From Asticcacaulis excentricus CB 48 (GTDB taxonomy: Bacteria > Pseudomonadota > Alphaproteobacteria > Caulobacterales > Caulobacteraceae): DNA of 64,000 nucleotides. Below, one piece after another: positions 8,292-17,948 of the stretch. The position numbers and the translations under genes were made by a program. Under the pieces are notes generated by a model. That model ran no database searches and was not told the DNA's origin. It saw only the letters and a program-made list of their open reading frames with translations. The first letter of the stretch is position 1. Each line of letters starts with the position of its first letter. The DNA lies in the NCBI RefSeq assembly GCF_000175215.2, contig NC_014817.1, forward strand, positions 1,139,501 to 1,203,500, written 5' to 3'.

Positions 8292-11200
8292 TCAGAACTT
8301 CAGGCGAACCTGAGCCTGCAGGCGGCGATCGTTCTGGAACCAGGCGTTCGGCAGCAACAGGCGCGTATCGTTCGGGCTATTCTGAGTCGCCCCATCGACT
8401 TGTTGCTTCAGCACGGTCACGGTGTTGAGCAGGTTCGTGCCTTCGATCGAGACTTCAACATGGTCGTTGAAGCGGTAGGCCAGACGAGCGTCGAGATAGC
8501 CCGCCGATTCCTGCCAGATCGGCAGTGCGATACAGCAATCCTGCGAGGTCACCAGATATTCCGAGCGCCAGTTGTAGGCCAGACGCGCCGACCAGGCACC
8601 CTTTTCGTACATACCGACCAGGTTGAAGGTCTTGTCAGACAGGCCTTCCAGCGGCAGGTCGGTAAACGAGTTGGCCGCGATTGACGTACCGCCACCCGAT
8701 TGACCCGCCGTGCCGTCACCGGAATTGACAACGACGTTCGACGACTTGATGCCCGTGTTGTTGAGCATGGTGTAGTTGAAGTCGATACCGAGGCCGTTCC
8801 ACGGGGAGGGCAGGTTGTCGAAGAAGCGCTTATAGGACAGTTCCCAACCCTTGATCGCGCCGCCGTCCGCGTTGATCGGACCGCGTGTGCGAACATTACG
8901 CGTCACACCATTGTTGGTGACGTTACGGAAGTACACGCCTTGCGTAATGTAGTCGTGGAACTGCTTATAGAACAGCGAGAAGGTGAACGAACCGGTCGAA
9001 GAGAAGTAGTTTTCGAACGACAGGTCGAACTGATCCGCCGTTACCGGCTTCAGGTACGGGTTGTTGGTATCCGACGTGTACGTCAGGATAAGGCTTTGGA
9101 TATTGCTGGCGTTGGCAGGGGTCACCGGCAAGGCGTTGTTGGCACACACAACCGTTACGCCACAAACCAGTTCCGATTGAGACGGGATGGTCGAACCAAC
9201 CGATGTGTAGGCCTTCAGGTTCCCGATATCCGGGCGCGACATTGCCCGCGAGGCGGCAATCCGCATGTACCATTCATCTGCGATCCCGATACGGGCGTTG
9301 AAGCTCGGCAGCCAATGTTCATGCGTGGCTATGTTCGAAGCACGATTCGTGTTGACTGCCACGAAGTTGCGATCGGCTTGGGAAATGAAATAGGTCGGGT
9401 TCAGCACCGTCCGAGTCGTCGTAACGCCGTTTACCGTCGATGTGACGTCACTGGTCGGAGTTGTCGCGTAGACGATAGAGCCGGCACCAAAGTTTATGCC
9501 GCCGATGCTCTCGTTGTCAGTCTTGACATATCGCACACCGATATTACCCGTTACCGGGAATTTACCGAACAGCAAGGCATCATCACCACCAAACTTCAGT
9601 TGCAGGTAAGCAGCCTTGGTGACTTCGGATACATCAGCGATTTCAGCCGGACGGAAACAACCATCCACGAGATTCGTACGCTTGCAAACAGGCACCCAGG
9701 CGTTGGTGCCGCCTGCCGTGTAAGCCGTGCTGTTGAAGGTATTCGCCAGCTTTTGCTGGTCCTTCAGCAGGTCCATGGCAAAAAACACCGCAGAGCTGGC
9801 ATTGGTGCGGTCACCACCGAAGAAGTCAGCGTCCAGTGTGCGAACGCCATAGGCATTCTTGTTCGGGAAGTTCGCACCGGTGATGAAGTAATTATCGTAG
9901 CTGTTGTTGTCACTCCAGGTGTTGGTGACGTTCGCCCAGTTATAGGTGCTCCAGCGCACCGTCTGCTGACGATCAGCATAACGAACGCCGAACTTCAACA
10001 TGTTAAGCCATGGCGAGTCGAAGCTGTATTGCACGTCAGCACGGAAGGCGTCTTCGGTACCATCCGAGTCCGTCACGTGATCCATGATGTCGTGAATGCG
10101 ATAGTTTTGCGGGTTGGCGATACCGCCTGGTGCCATGTTGAAGCTGGAACCATTTGAAACCTTGATCTGCGGCAAATCTCCAGTCAGGTCCCACGCTGTA
10201 TCAGCCTGCGTGTTCATATCGACAGTAATGTCGTAATTGGTCTGGATCGCCTCAACGTGCTGAACGTCGAAACTGGCACTCAGTTTGTCGCTAATGCGCC
10301 ACTTCAGATTGAAGGAGGTGTCGCGGGTGTCGTTTACGCTGTCGCTGTAGCGGCTGCCAGTACCAAAGGTCGTGCCGTATTGACCTGTGTAGCAGGACTG
10401 CCAGTTATAGCAGGCGAAAAAGTCGCTGTCCGTTGAGGCCGTCGGCGCGCGACCGGCACGACCAAACCAGGTGTCCGGCGTGCTGAGCAGGGTTCCTTTT
10501 TGCAGGAAACCGTTCGAGTCGAACGAACAGGTCGTACCTGTCTTACAAGCGGCCGTATTGCTCGTAGCGGTGTTTACGTACTCGATGTCTCTGGCCCAAA
10601 CATCGACAGGTACGTTTGAGCTGGAAACGTATTCTTCCCATTGCTCACGCTTTTTGGACTGGTTGTATTGCAATGTCGCGGTGATGTTACCGTCGTTGCT
10701 TTTCCATTGTGCGGCGGCGGCGATACCGTCGCGGACGCGGTTATAAACGTTGTCCCGAAGGGCGATGCTCGTAGGGATGTACCGCTTTGCAGAAGTGCCC
10801 CAGATTGAGGGGGCTTGCACCACGGCCATACGGCCCAGTTGGATGCCTTCCGAGTTGGTGTTAACTTCGGAGTGGGCGGCGTTGATCATAACGCCAAATT
10901 CGCCGAATTCGGTGTCAAAACGGTTGGAATAGATGCCGGAGAAGGTTGCGGCGCCCTTCTTGGCCAAATCGCCGTAAGTGTACTCACCGGTTACAGCCAT
11001 CAGACGACCCTTTTGGTCGAACGGCAGGCGGGTACGCAGATTGACCGTACCGGCGATACCGCCTTCGATCAGCTCAGCCGTCTGGTTCTTATAGACGTCC
11101 ACGCCACCCATCAGTTCCGGCGACACGTCCGACCACGACAGACCACGGTTGGAGTCGGCGGTGAAAATGTCTCGGCCGTTGAATTCCGAACGCACCTGTT

Positions 11201-11546
11201 GCAGACCGCGGACGACGACGCCCGACGGCTCAGCCGAGAAGTGCGCGGTGTCGCCGGTGGCGGCGAAGCGGTTGACCGTGATGCCGGCAACGCGCTGAAG
11301 CGCTTCGGCGACCGACTTGTCTGGGAAGGCCCCGATGTCATTGGCCGTGATCGAATCGACGACCGTGTCGGCGTTCTTCTTGATTTGCTGGGCGCTCTGC
11401 AAGGCTTTGCGCGCGCCGACGACGACAACTTCCTGCGGCTCGCCTTCCTTGGGCGCGGTCTGCGCCTGTGCCGCGCCGGCCATAGCCACGCCGGCGGAAA
11501 TCAGAAGCGCCATAGCCGAAACGCCGTGCTTCAACTTAACTGTCAT
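8292..11546 (-). CDS. TonB-dependent receptor
   Basis: About 1084 residues from the ATG at 11546 (MTVKLKHG), which has a GGGAGGA ribosome site eight bases upstream. A Sec signal peptide ends AAQAQ. A plug domain follows (IKKNADTVVDSITANDIGAFPDKSVAEALQRVAGI shortened: ADTVVDSI...GAFPDKSVAEALQRV) with VVRGLQQVRSEFNGRDIF, then a 22-strand-type barrel ending in VRLKF with terminal Phe, as needed for outer-membrane insertion. It belongs to the large Caulobacterales-type receptors that import carbohydrates or other complex nutrients. Position upstream of the halogenase operon suggests that it imports the substrate, or the product, of those enzymes. Confidence 0.93.
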   Translation of the reverse strand: MTVKLKHGVSAMALLISAGVAMAGAAQAQTAPKEGEPQEVVVVGARKALQSAQQIKKNADTVVDSITANDIGAFPDKSVAEALQRVAGITVNRFAATGDTAHFSAEPSGVVVRGLQQVRSEFNGRDIFTADSNRGLSWSDVSPELMGGVDVYKNQTAELIEGGIAGTVNLRTRLPFDQKGRLMAVTGEYTYGDLAKKGAATFSGIYSNRFDTEFGEFGVMINAAHSEVNTNSEGIQLGRMAVVQAPSIWGTSAKRYIPTSIALRDNVYNRVRDGIAAAAQWKSNDGNITATLQYNQSKKREQWEEYVSSSNVPVDVWARDIEYVNTATSNTAACKTGTTCSFDSNGFLQKGTLLSTPDTWFGRAGRAPTASTDSDFFACYNWQSCYTGQYGTTFGTGSRYSDSVNDTRDTSFNLKWRISDKLSASFDVQHVEAIQTNYDITVDMNTQADTAWDLTGDLPQIKVSNGSSFNMAPGGIANPQNYRIHDIMDHVTDSDGTEDAFRADVQYSFDSPWLNMLKFGVRYADRQQTVRWSTYNWANVTNTWSDNNSYDNYFITGANFPNKNAYGVRTLDADFFGGDRTNASSAVFFAMDLLKDQQKLANTFNSTAYTAGGTNAWVPVCKRTNLVDGCFRPAEIADVSEVTKAAYLQLKFGGDDALLFGKFPVTGNIGVRYVKTDNESIGGINFGAGSIVYATTPTSDVTSTVNGVTTTRTVLNPTYFISQADRNFVAVNTNRASNIATHEHWLPSFNARIGIADEWYMRIAASRAMSRPDIGNLKAYTSVGSTIPSQSELVCGVTVVCANNALPVTPANASNIQSLILTYTSDTNNPYLKPVTADQFDLSFENYFSSTGSFTFSLFYKQFHDYITQGVYFRNVTNNGVTRNVRTRGPINADGGAIKGWELSYKRFFDNLPSPWNGLGIDFNYTMLNNTGIKSSNVVVNSGDGTAGQSGGGTSIAANSFTDLPLEGLSDKTFNLVGMYEKGAWSARLAYNWRSEYLVTSQDCCIALPIWQESAGYLDARLAYRFNDHVEVSIEGTNLLNTVTVLKQQVDGATQNSPNDTRLLLPNAWFQNDRRLQAQVRLKF

Positions 11547-12060
11547 GTGTTCAAGTCCTCCCTGACCGCTCTTCATCTCAAAAAAAGATTTCGGGGAGGC
11601 AAACAGCACGAAGGCGTCATTGCGCCTTGTGCACCTACTCTGGTGAGCTTCCCGAAACCTGCATCCACTTTTTTATTGCCCGTCAGTCACACGACCAGAC
11701 GGGATTACACCTCAAGCCTATGCCTGACAGCGCTGACAATTACAGAATTATATCAACTCTGCGATTTTGAAAACGCATTAAACCAATTTGATTTCAAAAT
11801 TATTGACCAGCGTTGTCATGGCGTTCCGGCCCATAGCGACCGTTAGGCAAAAAAACTACTAAATACATTTGCTTGCGTTGCAATAGCGTTGATATGTTTC
11901 GTAACGGGGGTGACGCGAGTGTGCTTTTTGTGTCGCATTCATTTTTTTCAGTTATGCCTGAATGACCACATTTTGAGCGAAATTAAAGCCACTCAGGCTT
12001 GACTTGCGGGGGGAGGGCGGTGGAATCTCTCGACCCTTACATGGGTATTCAGGAGGCTGG
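11547..12060. promoter_or_regulatory. AT-rich divergent regulatory region between TonB receptor and cupin gene
   Basis: A 514-base gene-free stretch, clearly more AT-rich than its flanks between about 11730 and 12000. It must hold the promoters for both divergent genes. TGACCAGCGTTGTCA at 11804-11818 resembles a LacI-family operator (consensus-like TGACAACGTTGTCA) with one arm imperfect. I see no convincing small ORF here. Confidence 0.45.
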
Positions 12061-13065
12061 ATGAGCCGCGAAGTGGAGGCACTGAAAGCCGCGGATGAGG
12101 CTGAGATACGTACGCGTATCCGCCGAGCGACCGCGCCGTTTGTGGTGCGTGGTCTGGTGGCGCAATGGCCGGCGGTTCAGAGGGCGCGGGAGGGGGCGGC
12201 TTCGCTGGCGGCTTATCTGCAGGGCCTCGACAACGGTCGCCCTGCCGGGGTGCTGACGGCCAGTGCGCATCTGAAAGGCCGGTTCGGCTACACACCCGAT
12301 CTTGAAGCTCTGAACTTCAGTCACGCGCAGCAAACCCTCTCCGAAGTCATGGCGACGCTGGTGCGTCTGAGCGGCCATCCGATGCCGCCGGGCCTCTATC
12401 TGCAATCGGCGCCGGCTCGCGACCATGCGCCTGAGTTCGCTGTGCAAAACCCGATGCACTTGCTGCCGCCAGGGATCGGGCCGCGTCTGTGGGTCGGCAA
12501 TGCGACGCGGGCGGCGTTGCATAATGATCACGACCTCAACCTGGCTTGTCTGGTGGCCGGGAGGCGGCATTTCCTGCTCTTCCCGCCGGAACAGGTGCGT
12601 AATCTGTATATAGGCCCTCTTGGTTACACGCCATCCGGACGACCAATCAGCATCGCCGACCTCGATACCCCAGACTTCGAGACATTCCCACGCCTGCGTG
12701 AGGCCTTTGAACATGCGCAGGCGGTGACGCTGGAGCCGGGGGATGTTCTGTTTATCCCGCGCTACTGGTGGCATCAGGTCACGGCAGAGGGACCGGTGGG
12801 CGTGCTGGCCAACTTTTGGTGGGGCGGATATGCGAATCCGCTGGAAGACCCGGCAGTGGTGTTCAATCAGGCGCTGGGCATTATGGCCGGGCTGAGCGAG
12901 GCCGATCGGGCCTACTGGCGCGAAATGTTCCGGCTCCACATTGCCGACCCGCTCCCGGCACATTTTGAGCACTTGCCCCCTGACGCACGGCAGATGACCG
13001 AGGCGGAGCGTCGCGCGCTGGTCGCCAGTGTAGAGCAGGCTGTGCGCGGCTATATTCGTGAATAG
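12061..13065 (+). CDS. Cupin-like (JmjC/Cupin_8) domain protein
   Basis: A 334-residue paralogue of the protein at 2443-3432. The start at 12061 (MSREVEAL) is fixed by an AGGAGG six bases upstream. Putative metal ligands are His154 and Asp156 (LHNDHDLN) and His238 (YWWHQV); RRHFLLFPPEQVRNLYIGP and the C-terminal NFWWGG segment match its paralogue. It is divergent from the TonB receptor and shares its upstream region, and so frames the halogenase island. Likely a cytoplasmic Fe(II)/2-oxoglutarate-dependent hydroxylase; substrate not known. Confidence 0.85.
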   Translation: MSREVEALKAADEAEIRTRIRRATAPFVVRGLVAQWPAVQRAREGAASLAAYLQGLDNGRPAGVLTASAHLKGRFGYTPDLEALNFSHAQQTLSEVMATLVRLSGHPMPPGLYLQSAPARDHAPEFAVQNPMHLLPPGIGPRLWVGNATRAALHNDHDLNLACLVAGRRHFLLFPPEQVRNLYIGPLGYTPSGRPISIADLDTPDFETFPRLREAFEHAQAVTLEPGDVLFIPRYWWHQVTAEGPVGVLANFWWGGYANPLEDPAVVFNQALGIMAGLSEADRAYWREMFRLHIADPLPAHFEHLPPDARQMTEAERRALVASVEQAVRGYIRE

Positions 13066-13070
13066 CCATA

Positions 13071-13107
13071 AAAAAACGGCAAGCCCGCAAGCCTGCCGTT
13101 TTTTTTT
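13071..13107. terminator. Bidirectional rho-independent terminator
   Basis: An A run (13071-13076), stem AACGGCA (13075-13081) with TGCCGTT (13094-13100), then a run of T residues to 13107. The symmetry serves both the cupin gene on the plus strand and the MucR gene on the minus strand, which converge here. Confidence 0.8.
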
Positions 13108-13130
13108 GCCTTAGAGAGACGCCTTACGCC

Positions 13131-13556
13131 TTACGCCTTGCGCGGCTTGCGGGCGGCCTGGCGACCACCGGTGCCGAGGCCCATCTGCTTGGCGAGGTTG
13201 GAGCGCGCCGCGGCATAGTTGGGGGCGACCATCGGATAATCCTTAGGTAGGTTCCACTTGGCGCGGTATTCTTCGGGGCTCATATTGTACTTGGTGCGCA
13301 GGTGACGCTTCAGCGACTTGAACTTGCGGCCGTCTTCCAGACAAATGATGTAGTCGTCCGAGATCGACTTTTTGATCGACACAGCAGGGGTCTTGGCTTC
13401 TTCGACCTTTGCTTCCGGTTCACCGGTCAGACCGCCCAGTGCCTTGTGCACCGAGTGAATCAGAGCGGGCAATTCAGATGCGGGCACCGAATTATTACCG
13501 ACATAGGCGGTGACAATATCGACAACCAGATCGGTCAGCTTGTTTTGTTCTTCCAT
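13131..13556 (-). CDS. mucR: MucR family transcriptional regulator
   Basis: A 141-residue Ros/MucR family protein. The ATG at 13556 is preferred over an upstream TTG because an AAGGATT site lies nine bases before it. The N-terminal third (VVDIVTAYVGNNSVPASELPALI shortened: IVTAYVGNNSV...LPALI) is the oligomerisation region, and the C-terminal third has the family signature CLEDGRKFKSLKRHL followed by MSPEEYRAKWNLPKDYPMVAPNYA. MucR proteins bind AT-rich DNA as H-NS-like global regulators of surface polysaccharide, motility and cell cycle in alphaproteobacteria. The Ros zinc ligands are incomplete: Cys72 and His85 remain, but positions 75 and 90 are Asp and Tyr. Confidence 0.92.
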   Translation of the reverse strand: MEEQNKLTDLVVDIVTAYVGNNSVPASELPALIHSVHKALGGLTGEPEAKVEEAKTPAVSIKKSISDDYIICLEDGRKFKSLKRHLRTKYNMSPEEYRAKWNLPKDYPMVAPNYAAARSNLAKQMGLGTGGRQAARKPRKA

Positions 13557-13783
13557 AACCAAGAATCCTTTTTACCTTTCCTTCCCCAAAACAGCAGTTT
13601 GCCCGCGAAGTCAACTGAGCTGACATAAAAAATTGAAATAAATGCCGATATGGCGAAGTTTCCAGTGCGTGAAACCCCGGATAATTGTGTCCACAATAGT
13701 ATAGAGCAACGGACATTACTGGACAGCAGTGTCTATCCTTGCGTGTGGCCGGAGTGAGCTTGACTTAACGGAAGGGGCGGACC

Positions 13784-14893
13784 TCAGGGGCGCGACCCCG
13801 GTCCCCGCAGCGGATTGGCACGGGCCGCGACGCCGTCGGGCAGGCGGACCTGATAGGGGCTCCATTCAGGGCGCGGGGTGGGGTAGTCGGTGGAAATATA
13901 CTGCGCGCCCGAGGCCAGCGCCTTTGTGAAGCGGCTGAGATCGTTAGTGCGCGCCTCAATTGTCGAGTCATCGGCGCGGGTGCGCACCACAAAGCCCGCT
14001 TTCACCGCCGCCTGAATGCGCTCGAACTGTTTCACCGGGTCGTTAAGGGTGAAGTAGGCGGCGTGGTCGGCGTCTTCTGAGACGGAATTGACGAAGACCG
14101 GCAAGCCCTCCAGCGAGGCGTGACCGCGCATATAGACAGTGATCTTTGCCGTACCTTCGTCCAGCGTGAAGAAGACCATGCCGCGTGCCGCCTCCAGCGT
14201 CGGCCAGCCGCCAGCCATCGCCCCCTCACGTAGCGTTTTGTGCGCGCCACGCACCTGATCCGGCGTAATGAGCCGCTCCGGCCCGAAGACCGAGCGAATT
14301 TCTGCGTCCAGCGCGTCGAAGGCCTTAGCGTCGTAAGCGAGTGGTTTCACGCCGCCGTCGAGGCTGGGGGCGCCATCCTTAGCATTCATCATGATCAGCA
14401 GGGGGACGTGGTCCGGGTGGCCGTCGGACCAGTCGCGGATTTGCCTCAGGCATTGTACGAAGGTGTGGCAGTGGCTGCGCACATCGGCATCGGGCATGTG
14501 CAGCACCTTGAAGCCGGGCCTATCCATATCCGTGGCGTCATAGGTCTCGCCGCTGATCTGCGGCAGGCGCGGGTGGGCGTAGCGCCCGCCGTCCGGGTCG
14601 TAGAGGACGTCGATCTCAAGCTGACGCATCCCCAGATCAAGTTGCGTCATCAAAGGCAGATGACCATAGTCGAGCGCCTTCGCCCCCTGCGCATTGCGGA
14701 CGGCAATCAGGGCCAGTTCTTTCGGCGGAATAGCGATCTTGTAGCTGTTGTGCGTACCCACCGCCTGAAGGTCGTTCATGTGCAACCCGACGGGTGCGGA
14801 CGGTTCCAGCGACGGCTCTGCCGCGAGGACGGGCAGGGCGGTCACAGCCGCGACAAGCGCGACAACGGGCCACAGGTTCGGGCGACGGGTCAT
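13784..14893 (-). CDS. Ca2+-dependent phosphoinositide phospholipase C-like secreted enzyme
   Basis: A 369-residue protein with a signal peptide ending VLAAEP and a PLC-like TIM-barrel. THNSYK contains the likely catalytic His48, and QLEIDVLYDPDGG (Glu93, Asp95) would bind metal. It matches the bacterial Ca2+-dependent PI-PLC family (PI-PLC-C1-like). The product should be exported and cleave phosphodiester bonds, in phosphoinositides or another glycerophospho-substrate. It is divergent from the TonB receptor at 15101, with 207 bases between them, so the pair may be co-regulated for scavenging phosphate or polyol from lipids. Substrate is an inference. Confidence 0.8.
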   Translation of the reverse strand: MTRRPNLWPVVALVAAVTALPVLAAEPSLEPSAPVGLHMNDLQAVGTHNSYKIAIPPKELALIAVRNAQGAKALDYGHLPLMTQLDLGMRQLEIDVLYDPDGGRYAHPRLPQISGETYDATDMDRPGFKVLHMPDADVRSHCHTFVQCLRQIRDWSDGHPDHVPLLIMMNAKDGAPSLDGGVKPLAYDAKAFDALDAEIRSVFGPERLITPDQVRGAHKTLREGAMAGGWPTLEAARGMVFFTLDEGTAKITVYMRGHASLEGLPVFVNSVSEDADHAAYFTLNDPVKQFERIQAAVKAGFVVRTRADDSTIEARTNDLSRFTKALASGAQYISTDYPTPRPEWSPYQVRLPDGVAARANPLRGPGSRP

Positions 14894-15000
14894 AGGTTCA
14901 TCTTCTCAGTTCTCAAAAGCCTCTGTAGCGCCCGTACCACGCCCGCATGACAAAATGACGAGAAAACGCAAGCGAACGGCGTTAGATGGGAGGTGTCATA

Positions 15001-15029
15001 AAACCGTATTTTTAGTGACAAGACGGTTT
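15001..15029. promoter_or_regulatory. Inverted repeat in divergent PLC / TonB-receptor promoter region
   Basis: AAACCGT (15001-15007) and ACGGTTT (15023-15029) form a seven-base inverted repeat with a 15-base spacer, about 70 bases before the receptor start. Candidate operator only. Confidence 0.3.
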
Positions 15030-15100
15030 CACAAATAAAACATACCTGCGCCTCAATCCGCCGCGTCCTCCCCCTTTGCGGTGGCTATGGGAGCTATTTG

Positions 15101-17884
15101 ATGTCTGTTTCGCAAAAGACGCTGCTGGCGGGGGTCGCCTGCGGCGTTCTCAGCCTGTCGCTTATCTACGCCGCGCCGGCCTTGGCGCAAACCCCGGCCC
15201 TGGCACAAACCGAAGGTGCTGCCAAGGCTTCGCCCGCCGCTGACACAGAAGAGGTCGTCGTGCGCGGCTTCCGCAAGTCGCTGGGTCAGGCTCGCGCCCT
15301 GAAGCGCAATTCGGATATCGTCTCCGACGTCATCGTCGCCGAGGATATGGCCAAATTCCCTGATCTGAACCTGGCGGAATCGCTGCAACGCCTGCCGGGC
15401 GTCGCTATCAACCGCGAAGGCGGCGAAGGCCGTCGCGTCTCACTGCGCGGACTGGGCCCCGACTTCACCCGCGTGCAGCTCAACGGCATGGAAGTGCTGG
15501 GCAATGTCGACTCGCCGATGGATTCGCGCGGTCAGACCTCACGCGATCGGGCCTTCGACTTCAACCTGTTCGCGTCTGATCTGTTCAACAAGGTCGATGT
15601 GAAGAAATCCTTCTCCGCCGAGCAGGACGAAGGCGGCATGGCCGGGACGGTCGGCCTTTATACGGCTAAGCCGTTCGACTACAAGCCGGGCCTAAAGGGT
15701 GCGTTTTCTCTGCAAGGCGGCACCAATTCCAACACCGAAGACTTCCAGAAACGCGGCGCGGCCATGCTGTCGTACAATCACGACGGCAAGTTCGGCGCGC
15801 TGCTCTCGGTCGCCTACGGTGAGCGCCAGACGCAGGAACAGGGCTACAACACCTACGGTGCGGGTAATCAGAAGGCCCTTGCCGCCAATGTCAGTAAGCT
15901 GAGCGCCTCTGATCAGGCGCTGGCCACCGCCGGCCTGCTGGTCTTCCAGCGCGGTAACCGCCTGTCGGTGTGGGGTTCGAACCAGACGCGCCTTGGCATC
16001 ACAACGGCTCTGCAATGGCGTCCGGTGGAAAACCTGACCCTAACGCTCGATGCGCTGCATGGCGAATTCACCAACAAGCGTGACGAACTGCATCTGGCCA
16101 CCCGCGCCAGCGTCGGTTCGACCGTCCTCGGCACGGCCATGACCCATTCGGGCATCCCGGCTTCAGCGCAGAAGGCCCCCAGCCTGAATTCGATCCAATA
16201 TGACGAGTACTACAGCGTCCTCTATGCCGACGTCGATAATACGGTCTTCGCCACAGAAACCCGCCGTCAGAAGGCCGAAAACACCTTCGATCAGGTGGTC
16301 CTGACCGCCGACTGGCAGGTGTCAGACACGCTGAATATCAACGGTCATATCGGTAAGGAAAAGTCCACCTACGACCTGCCCTATTCTGACAAGTTCTATA
16401 TGGAAGCCTTTGGCGGCCTGATCACCGACTACACGCAGGACCCGTATTACGGCCGTAATACCTACAAGTGGGACACGACCGACCCGAACAACTACCGCGC
16501 CCACGAAATCGACTTTTTCAGCAGCTATCAGACGACCGAGCTGGAAAATGCCGAACTCAACGCCGCCTATGCCTACGGCGATAACCTAACCTTCAAGGCC
16601 GGTCTGTCCTATCGCAGCTTCGGCAATTCGGGCCGTCAGTACACCAATGACGACCTGCTGAAGGCCGAGTGGGAAAACGGCACCTGGGGCACGCGTCCGG
16701 ACGACAAGGTTAACAGCTATTACAAGCTGTTCACCGGTCACAAGGACCAGTCGTGGGTCATCGCCGACTTTGACAAGGCGCTCACCTATTACGGCGTGAC
16801 GCGCACCGTGAACTGGGTGCGCAACGCCGATTACAGTGTCACCGAAGACACCAGTGCCGCCTATGCTCAGGTCGATTTCAAGGGCATGCTGGGGGGCCGT
16901 CCGGTACGCGGCAATGTCGGTCTGCGCGGATATGAGACGGAACTGACCTCCGAAGGCTTTATGAGCGTCAACGGCACCTCGAAGCCGGTCACGACGTCGA
17001 AGACCTATTCAGGCACGCTGCCGGCGTTCAATCTGGTGGTTGAAGCGTCCGACAATGTGCAGGTGCGTCTGGCGGCATCGCAGAACCTCAATCGTCCGTC
17101 GCTGACGGCCTATGCCATGAACGGCACGGTCAGCAATGACACCACCACCAACACCATCACCGTCTCGACCGGCAACCCCAATCTCGAACCCTATACGTCC
17201 GACGAATACGATCTGGGCGTCGAATGGTATTTCGGCCGCGTTGGCATGGTCACCGGCGGTGTCTTCCATAAGGACATCGACAATCTGGTCGTGTCGAAGA
17301 AGGTGACGAATGTCTCCTACGCCGCGACCGGCCTGCCGGAAGGTCTGAGCACCGGGGTGACGGCCAACAGCACGGTCAACGAATATACGCGTCCGATCAA
17401 CCTCAATAACGTCAAGCTGACGGGCTTTGAGCTGAGCGGTCAGACGGACTTCGTCTTCCTGCCCGCGCCGTTCAACAATCTGGGCATGGTCGCCAACGTC
17501 ACCTTTATCGACACCACCACGATCAATTCGGTGCAGGGCGTCGATGTGAAGGGGCCGCTGTGGGGCGTGTCGGACGTCAACCACAACCTGACGATCTACT
17601 ATGAAACCGCCAAGTGGGGCGCGCGTGTCTCTGAAAACTTCCGCTCTGACTATCCGATCGACGGCGGTGGCTTTGCCTCGACCACCTATGTAGACGCGGC
17701 CGCCTTCTGGCAGGTGACGCCCAGCCTGCGCCTGACGCTGGACGGTATCAACCTGACCGACGAGAAGGAAATCCAGTACAACAGCTTCTGGCCGGGCGGT
17801 AATTCCGCACGCGGGGCCAAGCGTCTGTGGAACACCACGACGTCGGGCCGCACGGTGTTCGTCGGCCTGAACTGGCAGTTCTGA
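15101..17884 (+). CDS. TonB-dependent receptor
   Basis: 927 residues from ATG 15101; an in-frame TTG immediately before is less likely, and GGGAG lies about eight bases upstream of the ATG. Signal peptide to about residue 29 (APALAQ), then a TonB-box-like EEVVVRGF, a plug with FPDLNLAESLQRLPGVAINREGG shortened (LAESLQRLPGV) and RRVSLRGLGPDFTRVQLNGMEV in family form, and a barrel ending WQF. The plug type is that of the large TonB-receptor subfamily common in Caulobacter and Sphingomonas (RGLG and SLQRLPG motifs). It imports a large or scarce nutrient; the divergent PI-PLC-like gene hints at a lipid headgroup or sugar phosphate. Confidence 0.92.
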   Translation: MSVSQKTLLAGVACGVLSLSLIYAAPALAQTPALAQTEGAAKASPAADTEEVVVRGFRKSLGQARALKRNSDIVSDVIVAEDMAKFPDLNLAESLQRLPGVAINREGGEGRRVSLRGLGPDFTRVQLNGMEVLGNVDSPMDSRGQTSRDRAFDFNLFASDLFNKVDVKKSFSAEQDEGGMAGTVGLYTAKPFDYKPGLKGAFSLQGGTNSNTEDFQKRGAAMLSYNHDGKFGALLSVAYGERQTQEQGYNTYGAGNQKALAANVSKLSASDQALATAGLLVFQRGNRLSVWGSNQTRLGITTALQWRPVENLTLTLDALHGEFTNKRDELHLATRASVGSTVLGTAMTHSGIPASAQKAPSLNSIQYDEYYSVLYADVDNTVFATETRRQKAENTFDQVVLTADWQVSDTLNINGHIGKEKSTYDLPYSDKFYMEAFGGLITDYTQDPYYGRNTYKWDTTDPNNYRAHEIDFFSSYQTTELENAELNAAYAYGDNLTFKAGLSYRSFGNSGRQYTNDDLLKAEWENGTWGTRPDDKVNSYYKLFTGHKDQSWVIADFDKALTYYGVTRTVNWVRNADYSVTEDTSAAYAQVDFKGMLGGRPVRGNVGLRGYETELTSEGFMSVNGTSKPVTTSKTYSGTLPAFNLVVEASDNVQVRLAASQNLNRPSLTAYAMNGTVSNDTTTNTITVSTGNPNLEPYTSDEYDLGVEWYFGRVGMVTGGVFHKDIDNLVVSKKVTNVSYAATGLPEGLSTGVTANSTVNEYTRPINLNNVKLTGFELSGQTDFVFLPAPFNNLGMVANVTFIDTTTINSVQGVDVKGPLWGVSDVNHNLTIYYETAKWGARVSENFRSDYPIDGGGFASTTYVDAAAFWQVTPSLRLTLDGINLTDEKEIQYNSFWPGGNSARGAKRLWNTTTSGRTVFVGLNWQF

Positions 17885-17910
17885 TCCGACTTTTGTGTCT
17901 GAATGGAAAA

Positions 17911-17939
17911 CCCCGGAGCGAAGGCTCCGGGGTTTTTTT
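17911..17939 (+). terminator. Rho-independent terminator of the TonB receptor gene
   Basis: CCCCGGAGC pairs with GCTCCGGGG around GAAG, followed by seven T residues. A canonical terminator 26 bases after the stop. Confidence 0.9.
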
Positions 17940-17948
17940 GTGCCTTTT

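Noticed and set aside
8700..10157. 485-codon open frame on the plus strand opposite the TonB receptor
   Set aside because: Antisense to a convincing receptor barrel; Arg/Val/His-rich translation with no domain.
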